NCBI GenBank assembly: GCA_040954595.2
Contig: CM082592.2
Coordinates: 3,658,001-3,722,000 of the forward strand
Reading direction: 5' to 3'
DNA from: Balanoglossus misakiensis
Taxonomy: Eukaryota; Hemichordata
Length of the DNA: 64,000 bases
The first letter of the stretch is position 1. Every line of letters starts with the position of its first letter. This document shows, in pieces, positions 55,412 through 64,000 of the stretch. The translations under genes and the position numbers were made by a program. The notes beneath the pieces are model-generated. The model saw nothing but the letters and a program-made list of their open reading frames with translations. It did no database searches and had not been told where the DNA came from.

Positions 55412-56431
55412 TTAAAACTCAATATCAGTAGTAAACTTATGATCTTCTTTGTTTCCAGAGCCAAACTTTCGATATTCGCTGACTCTTCTTTCGAAAAAGT
55501 TTGTTTTTCCATCAAGAGCGATGTTTTCCATAAAGGGAAAGGGATTGTCTACTTTATACAGTTTATCCACGCCCAATTCTCCAAGTAATCTGTCCGCCAC
55601 AAATTCCACGTATTGTTTCATTTTGTTGGCATTCATCCCGAGCAAGGGTTCTGGAAGGCTTTCGTCGACAAATACCTTCTCGATCTCAGTACCTTCTTTT
55701 ACAATGTCAATAACTGTGTCCTCGGGGGGTTTGTCTCGAAGAGGTAATTTATGGTACATGAGACAAGCAAAATCGCAATGTAATCCCTCGTCACGACTGA
55801 TTAACTCATTAGAATGACACAGACCGGGTAGAAACCCCTTTTGCTTTAACCAAAATATACCGGCGAAAGCCGAAGAAAATAGAACCCCTTCGACCACGGC
55901 AAACGCCACCAGTCTAGTAGCGAAAGTAGACGCCTCGTCTTCAATCCACTTTGAGATCCATTTTGCCTTTAGATTAATACTCGGTACGGTTAATACAGCA
56001 TTAAAGAGTCTTTGTTGCTCTTGGCTGTTCTCGGCGTAAGTCTCTATTAAGAGTTTGTACATCTCCGAATGAATGTTTTCCATTGCTGTTTGAAAGTCGT
56101 AGAAATATTGGGCTTCCAATATGGTCACTTCACGAGAGAATCTATTGACTAAATTCTCGGAGACTATCATATCGCTACTCGCAAAAAAGGCTAAGATCAT
56201 TTTCACGTACATTTGCTGTGTCTCTGTCATGAGTTTCCACGTCATCAAATCTTTACTAGTATCTACTTCACCTGGGACCCAGTAGGAAGACTTAGCCTTC
56301 TCATACATGTCCCACAGGTCATGGTGTTCAATATCTCTGACACAAAACCGACGGAGGTCTATGGTTTTATTCGTTCCCTTAGATACAGCTATTTTTGACT
56401 GTACCTCACGGAGGATATTTGTCGCGTCCAT
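55412..56431 (-). CDS. Ribonucleotide reductase small subunit (339 aa)
   Basis: Clear class I R2 protein. The di-iron ligands and radical Tyr are in place: FASSDMIVSENL (first Asp), MENIHSEMYKLLI (Glu, His and the radical Tyr in the E-x2-H-x3-Y spacing), EGVLFSSAFAGIFW (Glu), and RDEGLHCDF (Glu, His). The C-terminal tail ends in F, TTDIEF, in the form needed to dock on the large subunit. The enzyme makes dNDPs; with the kinase at 25.2 kb it would support DNA synthesis in resting cells. Length is near that of other viral and cellular R2 proteins. No large subunit is present in the window. Intronless, so viral rather than a host copy. Confidence 0.93.
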   Translation of the reverse strand: MDATNILREVQSKIAVSKGTNKTIDLRRFCVRDIEHHDLWDMYEKAKSSYWVPGEVDTSKDLMTWKLMTETQQMYVKMILAFFASSDMIVSENLVNRFSREVTILEAQYFYDFQTAMENIHSEMYKLLIETYAENSQEQQRLFNAVLTVPSINLKAKWISKWIEDEASTFATRLVAFAVVEGVLFSSAFAGIFWLKQKGFLPGLCHSNELISRDEGLHCDFACLMYHKLPLRDKPPEDTVIDIVKEGTEIEKVFVDESLPEPLLGMNANKMKQYVEFVADRLLGELGVDKLYKVDNPFPFMENIALDGKTNFFERRVSEYRKFGSGNKEDHKFTTDIEF

Positions 56432-56661
56432 GTAATCGGTTCACAAAAAGACATATGATAAACTGGCCGTTATCTTCAATTATTTATACGTTCATGAAAA
56501 CAGAATCACAACAAACATAATTCACATGTGTTGCGTATGTATAGTAATGTCGTAAATGAAGTGACCGTTTGATATTTTCTTCAGGGACGCGGTTGAGAAC
56601 CAATGTACATGGTTTGTGCCCAGACGCAATTGGTTAGTACACCACCCTTTTATTCAATCAC
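56432..56661. other. Upstream region of ribonucleotide reductase
   Basis: AT-rich with a TATTTATAC-like element near 56480 on the plus strand (minus-strand TATAAATA), a plausible TATA box for the reductase gene. Confidence 0.4.
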
Positions 56662-56665
56662 TTAG

Positions 56666-57468
56666 GCTGCATTCACAAACACCTCTGGAGGGGGGGGGGC
56701 GGGAGAATTCAATTTTTTTTACCGCTAATTTTCACATGCCCCCCTTCCGAACTGCCAATATTTTCAACCCCCCCCCCCTTCCGAACTGCCAAAGTTTTGA
56801 AATCCCCCCATTGTCTTTCACAGAGCAAAACACATCACCTATCTATCTTGTAAAAAGAAAAACAGCGCTCCCATGAAAAGAATTTGAAACTGATGTTTCC
56901 CCTCATCAGTGGGTATTAAAACTGAACATTTTTTTTATTTGTTAAGTACATATATTTGTATTCTGTGTTGGGAGAATTTGTAAACCGAGAATTGAAGGGG
57001 GTGGGTTTGGGAGGGGGTGTCCCCCTCCCACGTAAGAAAATTTTCTAAAATACAGAGCTCAAAGCTGCATTTTAAGGAACCCGGCAAAAGCAAATTAACT
57101 CAACTACCGGTTTGTTGGGGAGGACAAATTTAACCGTCGCCGAGCAAAGTTATCATGGGGTGGGGGCAAGTCCCCTGACCTGGGTCACTAGATAAACCAG
57201 TCAATGATTGAAAGGTGTTGATGAATTGAGGGGGTGGGTGTGGCAGGAGGTTTCCCCCTCCCACATTAGAAAATTTTGTAAAATAAAGGGCGCGAAACTG
57301 CATTTTTGTGGACTCAAAATAAATATTTAGTCGTCAAAGTTTTCAAGTCCCCCCCCCCCTTTCAGTCCCTAAATTATTTCAAACCCCCCCCTCACATACC
57401 CTCAATTTTTTCAAACCCCCCCCTTAATTCTCCTGCCCCCCCCTCCAGAGGTGTTTGTGAATGCAGTC
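56666..57468. mobile_element. MITE-like insertion with inverted terminal repeats and homopolymer G/C arms
   Basis: The left end reads CTGCATTCACAAACACCTCTGGAGGGGG and the right end is its reverse complement (about 40 bp inverted repeat, ending GTGAATGCAG). TTAG occurs at both borders (56662-56665 and 57469-57472), consistent with a target-site duplication. The interior is non-coding, with repeated G-rich or C-rich segments of similar wording (GGGTGGG-x-GG-AGGG-GT-TCCCCCTCCCAC at about 56998-57030 and 57231-57265). No transposase is encoded, so it is a non-autonomous DNA transposon of host type. Confidence 0.75.
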
Positions 57469-57628
57469 TTAGAAGGGGTTCATTACATCAATTTGTGACA
57501 AAGAAGAGAAGATACACAGTTCACATCGTGCGTTTCATGATGTTTATTACTTTCCGTACTCGGACCTTGTAGAACCAGCAACCGGATACGACACCACCGT
57601 CGGCTCGTGGGAGTTCTACCAATTATAA

Positions 57629-57636
57629 TATATAAG
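57629..57636 (+). promoter_or_regulatory. TATA box for the 57696 gene
   Basis: TATATAAG lies 67 nt before the ATG at 57696. Confidence 0.6.
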
Positions 57637-57695
57637 TATAAGAACAACAGATAAACGCCTTATCGATATTGAGGCTTTTACATCCGCGGAAGACG

Positions 57696-58238
57696 ATGTC
57701 TGCGTGCAAACAGCTAACGGGCAACATACACGATCGACGTCCGGAACTATCCAGTCTGTTGCTGCAAGTATTGAAAGGTGCTGACAGGGATCATTTGAGT
57801 GACATGAATAGCGGTAAACATGTAAAGCTCTATCGCAGACTGGTCTCCATACAACCGAACCATCACGAGGTGTCTCACGGTGTATATGTCCTACTCAGTT
57901 TAGCATTGAGGCGTGACATGCACCATGAACTAGAATTGATAAGTTACATATGCTCGGAATGGTTACGGTTGTATAAGGTAAAGGTATCAGCCAACACCCT
58001 TCACAACATGTACCATCGTGTTATTGAAACCGTTGCCAAGAGTAATTTGGCGGATGCGACGTTGTGTACCAGTGTAAGACCCACAGAATCGTGCGACGGT
58101 GAAGCTGTGGCATATTTTATACTTCGGTCATTGTACGCACTTGTGGAAGTACCAGCAGGTATGATGCTTGACTCGCTCAAAACTGGTAAGGAGCAACTGT
58201 GGCATCGCAAGGCGTGTACGATATGTAGTCAATTGTAG
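57696..58238 (+). CDS. Protein of unknown function (180 aa)
   Basis: Starts MSACKQLTG after a TATA box; an in-frame upstream ATG at 57669 is closer to the TATA box and less likely. The protein is helical with several Cys near its end (RKACTICSQL). Its middle helices vaguely recall the helical middle of the two BTB-like/Cys-rich genes, but I would not call homology. Unknown function. Confidence 0.55.
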   Translation: MSACKQLTGNIHDRRPELSSLLLQVLKGADRDHLSDMNSGKHVKLYRRLVSIQPNHHEVSHGVYVLLSLALRRDMHHELELISYICSEWLRLYKVKVSANTLHNMYHRVIETVAKSNLADATLCTSVRPTESCDGEAVAYFILRSLYALVEVPAGMMLDSLKTGKEQLWHRKACTICSQL

Positions 58239-58330
58239 GTCTTTGTGTTGCGCCATCGACGGAAAGAGCAAACATTATGTGATGCGACTATTGGTGATGT
58301 CTACACAACCCGTCGATAGCCTGTCCGGCA

Positions 58331-58338
58331 ATATAAAA
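58331..58338 (+). promoter_or_regulatory. TATA box for the 58374 gene
   Basis: ATATAAAA lies 43 nt before the ATG at 58374 and 55 nt before the in-frame ATG at 58386. Confidence 0.5.
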
Positions 58339-58373
58339 TCAGTAGACGTCCATCACATTTGATCATTCAGCCC

Positions 58374-59684
58374 ATGCAATCGGACATGACAACTCTGTCG
58401 GAAAACACCAATAAGGTCGTGCCAGTAGTAAATGTTATTCCAATCGAGGCAAGTGCAAGCAAGACAGATTGCTGTCAAATGACGAACGAGGGCTTGAACA
58501 CAAAAGCAGTGTACGATTTGTTTCCAGATTTTTCAGATGAAGACTCATGCATGGAATTCGCTCGATTATCCTGCAGTTTGGACGACGACGTATTCACCGA
58601 AACACAAATTGGATCAATGTCAGGCGTTTCAGAGAAGCTTAGTGACAAGACACCAGCGGTGATAAAAGACAACGCGTGTACCAAGACGCAGCAACGTCCA
58701 TCATCGATTGATCTGCAGTCACCCTTCTCAACTTGGAATATCAGTCCCATGTCTGGTATCGATTCCGCACCGGGTAGATTTTACTACATGCGTTTGGGAT
58801 CCATCTCCGATGCCGAAGAAAGTGATACTGGAGTCATCGACAAGGTATCGGACTGCTCCGAGCCTATGCACAACACACTGCCACATTTTCCATCATCTCC
58901 TATCGACATCCCATTAACACCGGATGCCGTTAAGGATGACTCTGAGTCGATAGCCTTATCAAACGGCAACACAAGGATGGGGGCTACAAACAAGTCAATG
59001 CTTCTTCCGCGTCATAACGAAGAAGGCGATAATCTTAATGCTTATGACATGATGTCAACGAGGCGTAAAAAGTCCACGAAGAATAAACCACGTGATTTGG
59101 ACAAACATGAAACTTCCCCCCAAATGGAAGACCAACTGCCAGCCAAATTATCTACGCCGCGTTCAAGGTCTAAGAAGACTAAGCCACTTGGTCGGAAAAA
59201 GCGTGAAACTTCCCCCCAAATGGAAGACCAACTGCCAGCCAAATTATCTACGCCGCGTTCAAGGTCTAAGAAGACTAAGCCACCTGGTCGGAAAAAGCGT
59301 GAAACTTCCCCCCACACGGAAGACCAACTGCCAGCCAAATTATCTACGCCGCGTTCAAGGTCTAAGAAGACTAAGCCACCTGGTCGGAAAAAGTGTGAAA
59401 CTTCCCCCCACACGGAAGACCAACTGCCAGCCAAATTATCTACGCCGCGTTCAAGGTCTAAGAAGGCTAAGCCACCTGGTCGGAAAAAGTGTGAAACTTC
59501 CCCCCACACGGAAGACCATCTGTCAGCCAAATTATCTACGCCGCGTTCAAGGTCTAAGAAGACTAAGCCACTTGGGCGGAAAAAGCGTGAAACTTCCCCC
59601 TACATGGACGAACAACTGCCAGCCAAAAAATCTAACAAAGCTTCGAAATCGAACAAGACTAAGTCGCACAGGGTGAACAAATAG
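58374..59684 (+). CDS. Protein with acidic N-terminus and basic tandem-repeat tail (436 aa)
   Basis: The first about 240 residues are acidic and Ser/Asp-rich without a recognisable fold. The last 200 consist of about five in-frame 34-residue repeats (KRETSP ... AKLSTPRSRSKKTKPLGRK), each carrying SPQ/SPH and TPRSRS, a proline-directed phosphorylation-like pattern with basic clusters. Such tails bind DNA or RNA or pack nucleic acid. The repeat copies are near-identical, so array length probably varies between isolates. Start is 58374 or 58386. No family recognised. Confidence 0.62.
   Translation: MQSDMTTLSENTNKVVPVVNVIPIEASASKTDCCQMTNEGLNTKAVYDLFPDFSDEDSCMEFARLSCSLDDDVFTETQIGSMSGVSEKLSDKTPAVIKDNACTKTQQRPSSIDLQSPFSTWNISPMSGIDSAPGRFYYMRLGSISDAEESDTGVIDKVSDCSEPMHNTLPHFPSSPIDIPLTPDAVKDDSESIALSNGNTRMGATNKSMLLPRHNEEGDNLNAYDMMSTRRKKSTKNKPRDLDKHETSPQMEDQLPAKLSTPRSRSKKTKPLGRKKRETSPQMEDQLPAKLSTPRSRSKKTKPPGRKKRETSPHTEDQLPAKLSTPRSRSKKTKPPGRKKCETSPHTEDQLPAKLSTPRSRSKKAKPPGRKKCETSPHTEDHLSAKLSTPRSRSKKTKPLGRKKRETSPYMDEQLPAKKSNKASKSNKTKSHRVNK
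59095..59610 (+). repeat. Five-copy 102-bp tandem repeat in the basic tail
   Basis: Copies begin GAAACTTCCCCCC at about 59109, 59203, 59305, 59407 and 59509 with a final partial unit, all preserving the reading frame. Divergence is limited to a few bases per copy. Open frames in the other phases and on the other strand across the array are by-products. Confidence 0.9.
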
Positions 59685-59884
59685 GACCATTGAATCGAAC
59701 GAATTAAATGCATAAAATAACCATTGTTCCGTATAACATACTATTAATTGTACCGATATGTCGTTTCACCGACACTGGTTATAGTCTAACGTTTTTAGTT
59801 TGAATGTATGAACGTTCTACTATACGCATGGGTTGTAGTGCTGTTCGTGAACCTGTCAATTATTGCGAATAAAGTGTTCTGATA

Positions 59885-60946
59885 TTAAATATACATTGAC
59901 TCGTAATTCTGTTGCATGTTCAGATCTATCTTTGGTGGTCTTGCTTGTACATCTGTAGAGAATTCATAATTCAAGCAGAACGATCCAACTTGTTTTGTAA
60001 AACAAGGTGTCTCTAACCCTCTCTTCCCTATTCCAACATAGCCCATACTCTTACACTGACTGAATATATTATCGTCGCTAGAGTAACTGAGAGCTGGATA
60101 TGCGTAATTAAACGCAGGGTTGCCTCCATTCGACCTCATTCCTACCACATAATGTAATTTAGATCCCGAATATGTGATTCCGTCTGTTCCGCCACTCGAC
60201 CATTTAGCATTTGGTACTGGTGTAATGTCTGTCACGCCAGAATACATACACGTAATTAAAGGAATATGCCATCCGTGAAAGACTTCTTGACCATTGAATG
60301 ACTTCATGAAACCAATGGGACTGAAACAATTCGTAAACATTTCAGGTGAATCGATAAGACTCAACACAAGTTCGATTGAATCCAGACCATAGTTTTCGTT
60401 GGCATACCTAATGTAGTCATCGTAATTAAACACCTCATTAGCTACAGTCTTCCAGTTTGACCGTTCCCTTTCATCTGATGCCTTTTTAGTGATAATGTTT
60501 TGTAACCATTTCAATGGCATCGCCTTCTTAAATTCACCCCTTGGGCCACGAAATTGGTACTTTGGGAAACCAACCGCTGACTGACCATAATTAAGAGTCA
60601 CTTTCTCTGGGCCAGTATACAATAGCAAGAAATCGCCTCTGTTGAAAAAGTCTCCCAAGTCGTGGTTAAATGGTCTGTTAGTGCACGTGATATCGTGCGT
60701 GTATTCCCTGATTGTCTTATAATCAGGATTTACTTGATCTGCAAATAAGGGAGCTACTAATGGACCGTCGGTTTGCGTGAATACATTGTGTAAATCCCAT
60801 GGGTCGTGATAACTGGGCGTGTCGAACGGGGGATATAGCGTCGGATTTGGGACTGGGTTTATTCTCGACCGTGTGACAACATCCCTATGGACACCTTGAT
60901 AAGTAGGTTTCCTGTTAGGATATGGAAATAAATCAGCCAGTTCCAT
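59885..60946 (-). CDS. Protein of unknown function, soluble (353 aa)
   Basis: Starts MELADLFPYPN. Rich in Asn, Tyr, Gly and Pro with beta-strand propensity, no signal peptide or membrane helix, few Cys. It has the look of a virion structural protein, perhaps a triplex or minor capsid component, but no motif backs that. AATAAA on the plus strand near 59870 belongs to the opposite gene. Confidence 0.55.
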   Translation of the reverse strand: MELADLFPYPNRKPTYQGVHRDVVTRSRINPVPNPTLYPPFDTPSYHDPWDLHNVFTQTDGPLVAPLFADQVNPDYKTIREYTHDITCTNRPFNHDLGDFFNRGDFLLLYTGPEKVTLNYGQSAVGFPKYQFRGPRGEFKKAMPLKWLQNIITKKASDERERSNWKTVANEVFNYDDYIRYANENYGLDSIELVLSLIDSPEMFTNCFSPIGFMKSFNGQEVFHGWHIPLITCMYSGVTDITPVPNAKWSSGGTDGITYSGSKLHYVVGMRSNGGNPAFNYAYPALSYSSDDNIFSQCKSMGYVGIGKRGLETPCFTKQVGSFCLNYEFSTDVQARPPKIDLNMQQNYESMYI

Positions 60947-61430
60947 TTCGTGTAATAATTGTGCAATGCACCAACTTGTTTAATATGTATCTTTATGTTT
61001 GTTGCACTCGGATGTAAAAAAAAGTCCACTCATTACACTTCTTACATACTGCATTCTAACGCGCACACTGCGTGTGTTTATGGTCACGTCGCATTTAATT
61101 CATCATTATATTAATTGTAGTTGACAAAAGGACTTGAATAAAAAACAAATACGCTCATGACGTATCCTTACATACCAGACTCTAATGCATATGCTATGTT
61201 TGAGCGCGTACATGACGCATTTAATTCATCATTATATTAATTGTAGTTGTCAAAAGGAATTTAATAAAAAAAACAAATACGCTCATGACATTTCCTTACA
61301 TACCAGACTCTAACGCATATGCTATGTTTGAGCGCGTACATGACATATTGAAATCCGTCTAATTCAACGCACATCGTAACGATATCAGTTCGTATCAAGA
61401 CGAATAATTGTTCTTTAGTTCCTGTCTCTT
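60947..61430. repeat. Non-coding region with 2-3 copies of an approximately 117-bp repeat
   Basis: The segment containing CATTTAATTCATCATTATATTAATTGTAG, CAAATACGCTCATGAC and TACATACCAGACTCTAA-GCATATGCTATGTTTGAGCGCG occurs around 61090-61224 and 61218-61342. The repeat ends near the stop of the H3-like gene. No coding signal. Confidence 0.75.
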
Positions 61431-61823
61431 CTATCTAACCATTTTCATATGGATAGGTTCCACTCCCGATCGCCCTTCATATCGAGCACATATAGCACTG
61501 TCTTGTAAGAGTCTGATCGTATACATCTCGGCTGCCATCTGAAGACTGTCAAAAGCTTGTCGAGTAAATTTGATCTCTTTTGAATGATTTCTGCGAACGA
61601 TCTCTCTAACTATAGATTTGAAAACCGGTTCGTCGATGACGAATGGATGTCCTGTATAAAAATAATAACAGTGAATATTGAACGAGTATCACGGCCGCTA
61701 AAGTTATTGTGAATTAAGCGTCAGTTCATGCCGGAGTTATTGAGTGTACATACCGATGGTCGGTGAACGATTCTCTTTGATTGAACATCTTTGCTTGTAC
61801 GGTGAAAACGCTTTCCCCCGCAT
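61431..61823 (-). CDS. Histone H3-like protein, two exons (96 aa)
   Basis: Exon 1 is 61823-61754, exon 2 is 61651-61431, with GTATGT donor and a TTTTTATACAG acceptor; the 102-nt intron leaves a 291-nt coding sequence. The product ends in a histone H3-type fold: an alphaN-like VFKSIVREI, then IKFTRQAFDSLQMAAEMY (the RFQ-x2-A-x3-LQEA-x2-Y element), LLQDSAICA (LFEDTNLCA in H3) and PIHM. The N-terminal tail is only about 25 residues, basic, without the ARTKQ start. It keeps the Cys of the CA position. TATATAG lies 66 nt upstream, the spacing of viral genes here. It could replace or compete with host H3 or CENP-A; a decayed host variant gene is the alternative. Confidence 0.8.
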
Positions 61824-61882
61824 GATGATACGTCTTTTGAGAAGTCTGAACCCGAACTGTCCTTGATAGACGATACTAAGAA

Positions 61883-61889
61883 CTATATA
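61883..61889 (-). promoter_or_regulatory. TATA box of the H3-like gene
   Basis: Minus strand TATATAG, 66 nt from the ATG at 61823, the same spacing as at the 1569, 22572, 38543 and 57696 genes. Confidence 0.55.
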
Positions 61890-61959
61890 CAAGAGTTATG
61901 TCACGTGGTAATAGACATCGATATGAATGTACTAATTTAACTGCTTCACATGACAAGCT

Positions 61960-62175
61960 ATGCATTGTGTAGACCGACATCATGACTACTTACTCCGACC
62001 TGTGATGCCAAACTGTAGTTCCCATGTTTTATCACCGCATACTGCACGTCCTGGCGTCCTCACATCATCATATGTGCGACTTTACACTTTGAAATCATGA
62101 CATCGTGATTACTTACTCCAACATGTGATGCCATACTATATTTCCCATGTTTTATCACCGCATACTGCACGTCGT
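61960..62175. repeat. Direct repeat of about 70 bp
   Basis: CTTACTCC-AC-TGTGATGCCA-ACT... CCCATGTTTTATCACCGCATACTGCACGTC occurs at about 61991-62050 and 62113-62172 with several substitutions. It lies upstream of the DUF4419 gene. Confidence 0.8.
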
Positions 62176-62425
62176 TCTTAGACTATTTCATGATGCCACC
62201 GATGCGACTTCACGCGCTTATATATATGTGTGTACACACACACGACCGCATACCCATCTTGTTCACATCGCCAATAACCGAGAAGTCCACACAAGTGTTG
62301 ACATGGCCGAACTATTCAGTGTTTCAATAAGGAGGCCGGTCAGTATCATTTTGTAATACCTTTTCCGTATTTTTACATCTTCGGGTGGCATAACCCCCAC
62401 CTTTTATTTCTTTACTTAGGTGAGT

Positions 62426-63922
62426 ATGTGGCATTTGAGACACGTAAATAAGGACGCGAAATGTAAAGCTATGGGAATAGCCAAGAAATTAGAGACAGCG
62501 CCCACTAGCGGCCGAAAAACAATGTCGAAAGGTGAGTATCGCGCGTTCGTCAGATATGCGTTATATTTAATGGTTTTGCGTTTCTGTGCGGTCGTTGATG
62601 ACCGAGCCAATGATCCGTGTAAAATCAGCACCCATACTTCGAGATATCGGTGGTTTCTTGAACCATTGTATTTTATTCCGGTTTCAGGCACGAACATCGT
62701 TCTACACAATTCAGTACAGTGTTCACAGCCCTTACCCGAAACCTCTCACGTATTGGACGCCTTGACTAGAGTACATTGTGTGATTGAAGGCTGTTACAAC
62801 CCAAGTGCCAGAATAGTCAGCACCGATAATGTACACGGTCTAATGCACGCTGTGCAGATGGCATACAGAAAAAGCTATCCGTTGGTTTTGAGTCCAGATA
62901 TTGTGTGGTTGTGTATTTCACAAGGATTTATGCAACACATGTGCTCCGACGACCGTTTGTACCGCCTACTAATCAAAACTCACGAGAATACAAGCGTTGA
63001 ATCTACCATGTCCCACCTCGACGACAAGTCAGAATTTGGGGAATGGAAAACTGCGTTAATCGACTTGTCAAACCATGTTCGCGAAACCCTAGGAGAGTGT
63101 AATTACGGAATGATGACACCAGACTTTACCACAACCAGCCTACAAGATAAAATTGTAGGAGATTTGACAGTGTCTGCCCAAGTGGACCCGAAGTTTTCGT
63201 ATTTGCTGCAACCAGGTGAAGTAAAAAATCAGCGTCCTTTGACTTCGAATGGAATTCCCTCTATTTTTTTAGAAGGCTGCCTAGATGATTGGACGGCGAT
63301 CCGGCGTAATACTGTCAAATTGGGGTGTTATGATCTGAACTGGTGGACCGATGGTGTGGTAAAAATTCTTGACAAATTTATAAAGGCGAAAGAAGGAGTG
63401 ATCGACAGAGAATTCTGGTCAGGCATATATGAGGCAAGTATTGTAAAGGAGATTGCATGAATTATTGTATTTACCCCTCGTAGTTGTCTCGAGTATCAAT
63501 TATTTTGAACCATGTATATGTATTCCGCGGTTACAATCATAACACGTTTGTGTTTTGGGGGTTTTCTGTGGGGTGGGGGGTGGGGGTGGAATACCATCCC
63601 TTATACATCGTCTCTTTCGCTCTCTCATTATCAGATGGTTGAGTACCCATGTGGCCCATGTATCACCGGGTGGATCGTCGACCTGTTTCCGTATTTCATG
63701 TACAAACAGGACCGAGAATCAACAATACTGGCGGACTCTTTTCCATCTGGTCTGTCGATAAACCCTTTCAACGTGGGACAATCCGCAGAAGTCTCGAAAC
63801 TGGCGCTTGTAAGCGGGTTCATGGGAGTATCTCAAGACGCTGATACACTAGCTCTCAGACCGGAATTGGGATGGGTCGTTCTCAACCACAACAAGAACAA
63901 CGGCTCACCGACCAAGATATAA
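62426..63922 (+). CDS. DUF4419-family protein, at least two exons
   Basis: The first large exon (ATG at 62426 to 63433) has DUF4419 hallmarks: VHGLMHAVQMAYRKSYPLVL followed by SPDIVWLCISQGF, and later GIPSIFLEGCLDDWTAIRR ... DLNWWTDGVV ... DREFWSGIY. The rest of the domain lies in 63635-63922 (CGPCITGWIVDLFP, a DTLALRPELGWVVLN end). Splicing uses AG/GCAAGT at 63434, a GC-AG intron, and an acceptor TCATTATCAG ending at 63634; both exons are in phase 0. A possible extra 5' exon (62303-62338, ATG after TTATATATATG at 62218) could splice to 62420. DUF4419 proteins occur in fungi, protists and some animals with unknown function. Likely a host-derived gene; the 3' end lies within the window. Confidence 0.75.
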
Positions 63923-64000
63923 CAGTTGATATTGTAAAATATGTTTGAAATCATTCGTTATACAGAGAATAAAATAGAGTCGATGCGCGTGCGTAGGTTT

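Noticed and set aside
59042-59676. Repetitive frames on both strands across the 102-bp array
   Set aside because: Any frame-preserving tandem repeat stays open in several phases; only the phase continuing the 58374 gene has a non-repeat coding body.
1-64000. Integrase, piggyBac-type transposase or tyrosine recombinase that could explain integration
   Set aside because: I looked for DDE, Y-recombinase and reverse-transcriptase signatures in long frames and saw none in this window.

Overview
The window reads as a large herpesvirus-type genome segment of the invertebrate (malacoherpesvirus-like) branch lying in, or mixed with, metazoan host DNA. Recognised by motif: a HK97-type major capsid protein candidate (31.2-34.7 kb), a capsid protease/scaffold precursor (27.7-29.6 kb), two spliced exons of the DNA-packaging terminase with an opposite-strand gene inside the intron (14.2-16.1 kb), a family B DNA polymerase with altered motifs (40.3-43.5 kb), a ribonucleotide reductase small subunit (55.4-56.4 kb), a deoxynucleoside kinase (25.2-25.8 kb) and a 2,213-residue coiled-coil tegument-like protein (44.0-50.6 kb). 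Most genes are intronless, tightly packed on both strands, with a TATA box commonly 62-68 nt before the ATG. Malacoherpesvirus-like sequences have been reported in lancelet (Branchiostoma) genome data; a lancelet-type host is my inference, not something the sequence proves.

Layout. 0-2.3 kb: a nuclease of the FEN/XPG/XRN superfamily running off the left edge, a tandem repeat, and a gene with a canonical RHIM motif. 2.3-5.35 kb: a host-style, four-exon Ikaros-like zinc-finger gene with ordinary splice sites. 5.35-14 kb: secreted and large unknown proteins, then a small rearranged duplication. 14.1-20.4 kb: terminase exons, a Cys/His-rich protein, promoter-like tandem repeats and a duplicated pair of BIR-RING genes. 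20.4-31 kb: a BTB-BACK-Kelch-like protein, unknowns, nucleoside kinase, capsid protease/scaffold and a possible triplex protein. 31.2-36.4 kb: major capsid protein, then an LTR/primer-binding-site remnant joined to a truncated CDK5 activator (p25-like). 36.7-44 kb: membrane proteins, a MARCH-type membrane E3, a BTB-like/Cys-rich protein and the polymerase. 44-52 kb: giant coiled-coil protein divergent from an OTU protease. 52-64 kb: a spliced unknown gene, a second BTB-like/Cys-rich protein, ribonucleotide reductase, a MITE-like insertion, a repeat-rich basic protein, a spliced histone H3-like gene and a spliced DUF4419 gene at the right edge.

Core genes supply capsid, packaging, nucleotide supply and DNA synthesis. 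The accessory genes (RHIM, BIR-RING, MARCH, OTU, BTB-Kelch, CDK5 activator, histone fold, Ikaros-like) look host-derived and would be expected to touch cell death, ubiquitin signalling, cell-cycle kinases and chromatin. The most notable items are the RHIM protein, the histone H3-like spliced gene, the p25-like CDK5 activator fused at its start codon to an LTR end, and a polymerase with eroded proofreading motifs. Whether the whole is an integrated provirus, a virus with captured genomic segments, or partly a chimeric assembly cannot be decided from the sequence alone.
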